Below are positions 63,024-64,000 of a stretch of 64,000 nt of DNA, piece by piece. Each line of letters begins with the position of its first letter. Positions within the stretch are counted from its first letter, which is position 1. The position numbers were made by a program, and so were the translations under genes. The DNA is from JBGTGG01 sp964398945 (GTDB taxonomy: Bacteria > Bacteroidota > Bacteroidia > Cytophagales > Cyclobacteriaceae): positions 265,628-329,627 of the forward strand of contig CAYNOT010000002.1 in NCBI GenBank assembly GCA_964398945.1, read 5' to 3'. Below the pieces are notes generated by a model, which saw only the letters and a program-made list of their open reading frames with translations, did not search any database and was not told the DNA's origin.

Positions 63024-63150
63024 GTCGAAACAGTCCACGGGATGAAAGCCGGTCCGGAATAGTCCACGGAGGAAAACAGTTTTTCATTTTCGTCCCAAGT
63101 CGGTCCGAAAGCGTCCGCGTGGTGAAAAGTTGTTCGTTAAGCCGAAACAG
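63022..63150 (+). repeat. Four degenerate GC-rich repeats next to the array
   Basis: CGAAACAGTCCACGGGATG, CGGAATAGTCCACGGAGG, CGAAAGCGTCCGCGTGGTG and CGAAACAGTCCGCGGGAAC (starting near 63024, 63055, 63107 and 63142) share the pattern CGRAANNGTCCRCG. They are unevenly spaced. They are more GC-rich than the surroundings and begin right where the CRISPR repeat is cut. Confidence 0.65.
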
Positions 63151-63313
63151 TCCGCGGGAACCAATTCCGTCAATTGGCCACAACGTTTGAGTTTATGACG
63201 GCTGCGGCTTTCGAAGCGCGCTTTTGTCCCACGTGGCTGAACGAAATTAAGAAAACTAAACTTTGTACCTACACGTCACCCGCAGCTGGCATAAACTTTT
63301 TGTTGCCAGCCGT
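63151..63313. other. Non-coding segment with hairpins
   Basis: CCAATT-CCGTC-AATTGG (about 63161-63177) and GCTGGCA (63285-63291) paired with TGCCAGC (63304-63310) are perfect short hairpins. No gene is supported. The second hairpin lies just after the 3' end of the leftward gene at 63314 and may serve as its terminator. Confidence 0.5.
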
Positions 63314-63944
63314 TTATTTATTGTCCTCACTTTTAATTGTCAGTCCGTTAATTTCCACGCGATTTATTGAATTATTGTAGTAGAGAAACTCTATTGTCTT
63401 GTCCGCTTGTCTTTGCAGTCTTACAAAGTCCTCGTCCTTATTGTCCGAATTCCTTTGATCTTCAATTTCTCTATATATCTCAATTTTCTTCATCTGAATC
63501 TCCAATTGCTTTAATTCGTTGTCCAACATCTCATTTCTCAATTCAGCAATCTTTTGAACACTTGTCAATAGGAGGTAAACAACAACTATTGGAATTCCAA
63601 GTCTTCTCGGAACGTCTATTTGAAGTTCCTTTTTCTTTATTCTGATGTTTGGTTTCCAACCCTCTTTGAATCGAAATCTTATTGATTGTCCGGTTTCAAT
63701 ACTCTGTACTTCAAGAATATTTTTAAACGGATAAAAAAATTCGGGAAAGAATGGTCGTCTGTAGTAGTAATTGAATGGCTGTCCGATTATGTCATTATAA
63801 AGTCGGTCGAGTCCGCCCAATAATTCAACAACGTCTCCGTTGTCCAACTGGTCAAACTTTAAATAGATGTCGAGTTCTGTGTACTCTGGTCTGTCGGTAT
63901 TTAGTAGTAGTAACATACTCTATCCAAAATAAATGGCTGGCAAC
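63302..63944. repeat. 10-bp inverted repeat bracketing the last gene
   Basis: GTTGCCAGCC (63302-63311) and GGCTGGCAAC (63935-63944) are exact reverse complements placed 2 bp beyond the stop and 18 bp before the start of the gene at 63314-63916. The tight fit suggests a single-gene cassette. Confidence 0.6.
63314..63916 (-). CDS. Unknown protein in an inverted-repeat cassette
   Basis: 200 residues (MLLLLNTDRPEYTELDIYLKF...). An N-terminal alpha/beta part with IRIKKKELQIDVPRRLGIPIV precedes one hydrophobic segment (LGIPIVVVYLLLTSV, about 111-125) and a charged coiled-coil (ELRNEMLDNELKQLEIQMKKIEIYREIEDQRNSDNKDED). No family is recognised. A single membrane segment with a cytosolic coiled coil is likely. 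AT-rich coding and the flanking repeats mark it as accessory. Confidence 0.65.
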   Translation of the reverse strand: MLLLLNTDRPEYTELDIYLKFDQLDNGDVVELLGGLDRLYNDIIGQPFNYYYRRPFFPEFFYPFKNILEVQSIETGQSIRFRFKEGWKPNIRIKKKELQIDVPRRLGIPIVVVYLLLTSVQKIAELRNEMLDNELKQLEIQMKKIEIYREIEDQRNSDNKDEDFVRLQRQADKTIEFLYYNNSINRVEINGLTIKSEDNK

Positions 63945-63945
63945 G

Positions 63946-64000
63946 TGAGATGGTCTAATAAATCCGGACACAAAATTAAACTAAATTTGTGTTCCCATGG
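63946..64000 (+). mobile_element. Possible left end of an insertion sequence (window edge)
   Basis: TGGTCTAATAAATCCGGACAC starts a segment that recalls IS3-type ends. GGACACAAA (63966-63974) and TTTGTGTTCC (63986-63995) form an imperfect palindrome containing TAAATTTG (63982-63989), a -7-like element, shortly before an ATG at the very end of the window. The transposase would lie outside, so this remains tentative. Confidence 0.3.

Overview
The window looks like a chromosomal segment of a Bacteroidota bacterium, most likely of the order Cytophagales. The signs are a canonical Bacteroidota division/cell-wall cluster, a type IX secretion (T9SS) C25 peptidase of the PorU2 kind, many lipoboxes, several -7 elements of the form TAnnTTTG, and a MurE with the meso-diaminopimelate motif DNPR. 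No ribosomal RNA or tRNA gene was recognised.

Layout. 1-307 is the tail of a CaiB/BaiF-type CoA-transferase. 451-16121 is an unbroken dcw cluster (mraZ, rsmH, ftsL, ftsI, murE, mraY, murD, ftsW, murG, murC, ftsQ, ftsA, ftsZ). It is preceded by three MraZ boxes and interrupted only by a small four-helix-bundle gene with inverted repeats at its ends. 16300-20909 is an accessory block: a 1183-bp tandem duplication of an unknown membrane-protein gene, then a coiled-coil/outer-membrane-barrel gene and its neighbour. 21103-27548 holds a FabH-like synthase, a GH43 lipoprotein, an FMN reductase, an NfeD/ClpP-class protease, a LysM protein and lipoproteins. 27635-32341 is a phenylacetyl-CoA epoxidase region (paaA, B, C, D) with a TetR regulator and several inserted genes. 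33063-39581 carries an ECF sigma/membrane/barrel operon, a PadR-PspC pair and two small unknown genes. 39866-44782 is a 1638-residue PorU2-like peptidase. 44786-48175 mixes housekeeping genes with decayed mobile or toxin remnants (an ORF6N fragment and a dead RelE/ParE toxin beside its antitoxin) and a Fic gene. 48472-53184 is a sulfur/persulfide island (TauE/SafE exporter, MBL-rhodanese fusion, rhodanese lipoprotein, two YeeE/YedE halves). 53249-58502 holds regulatory and metabolic genes.

The right end is the most unusual part. A type II-like cas1-cas2 pair is followed by a MazF-type toxin-antitoxin pair and then by a CRISPR array of 34 apparently identical 36-bp repeats with 33 complete spacers (60778-62988). 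No cas9 or other effector, and no convincing tracrRNA, lies in the window. Directly upstream of cas1 is an unrelated exported aminotransferase-like gene. The far end of the array is broken: a last 29-nt spacer-sized segment is followed by only the first six bases of a repeat, and then by unrelated DNA with degenerate repeats, a cassette-like gene between inverted repeats and a possible insertion-sequence end. Read on the minus strand, the repeat resembles a Bacteroidota promoter, so each repeat may drive transcription of the next spacer. The locus therefore looks like an adaptation module plus addiction module plus array, separated from its effector by rearrangement or served by one elsewhere.
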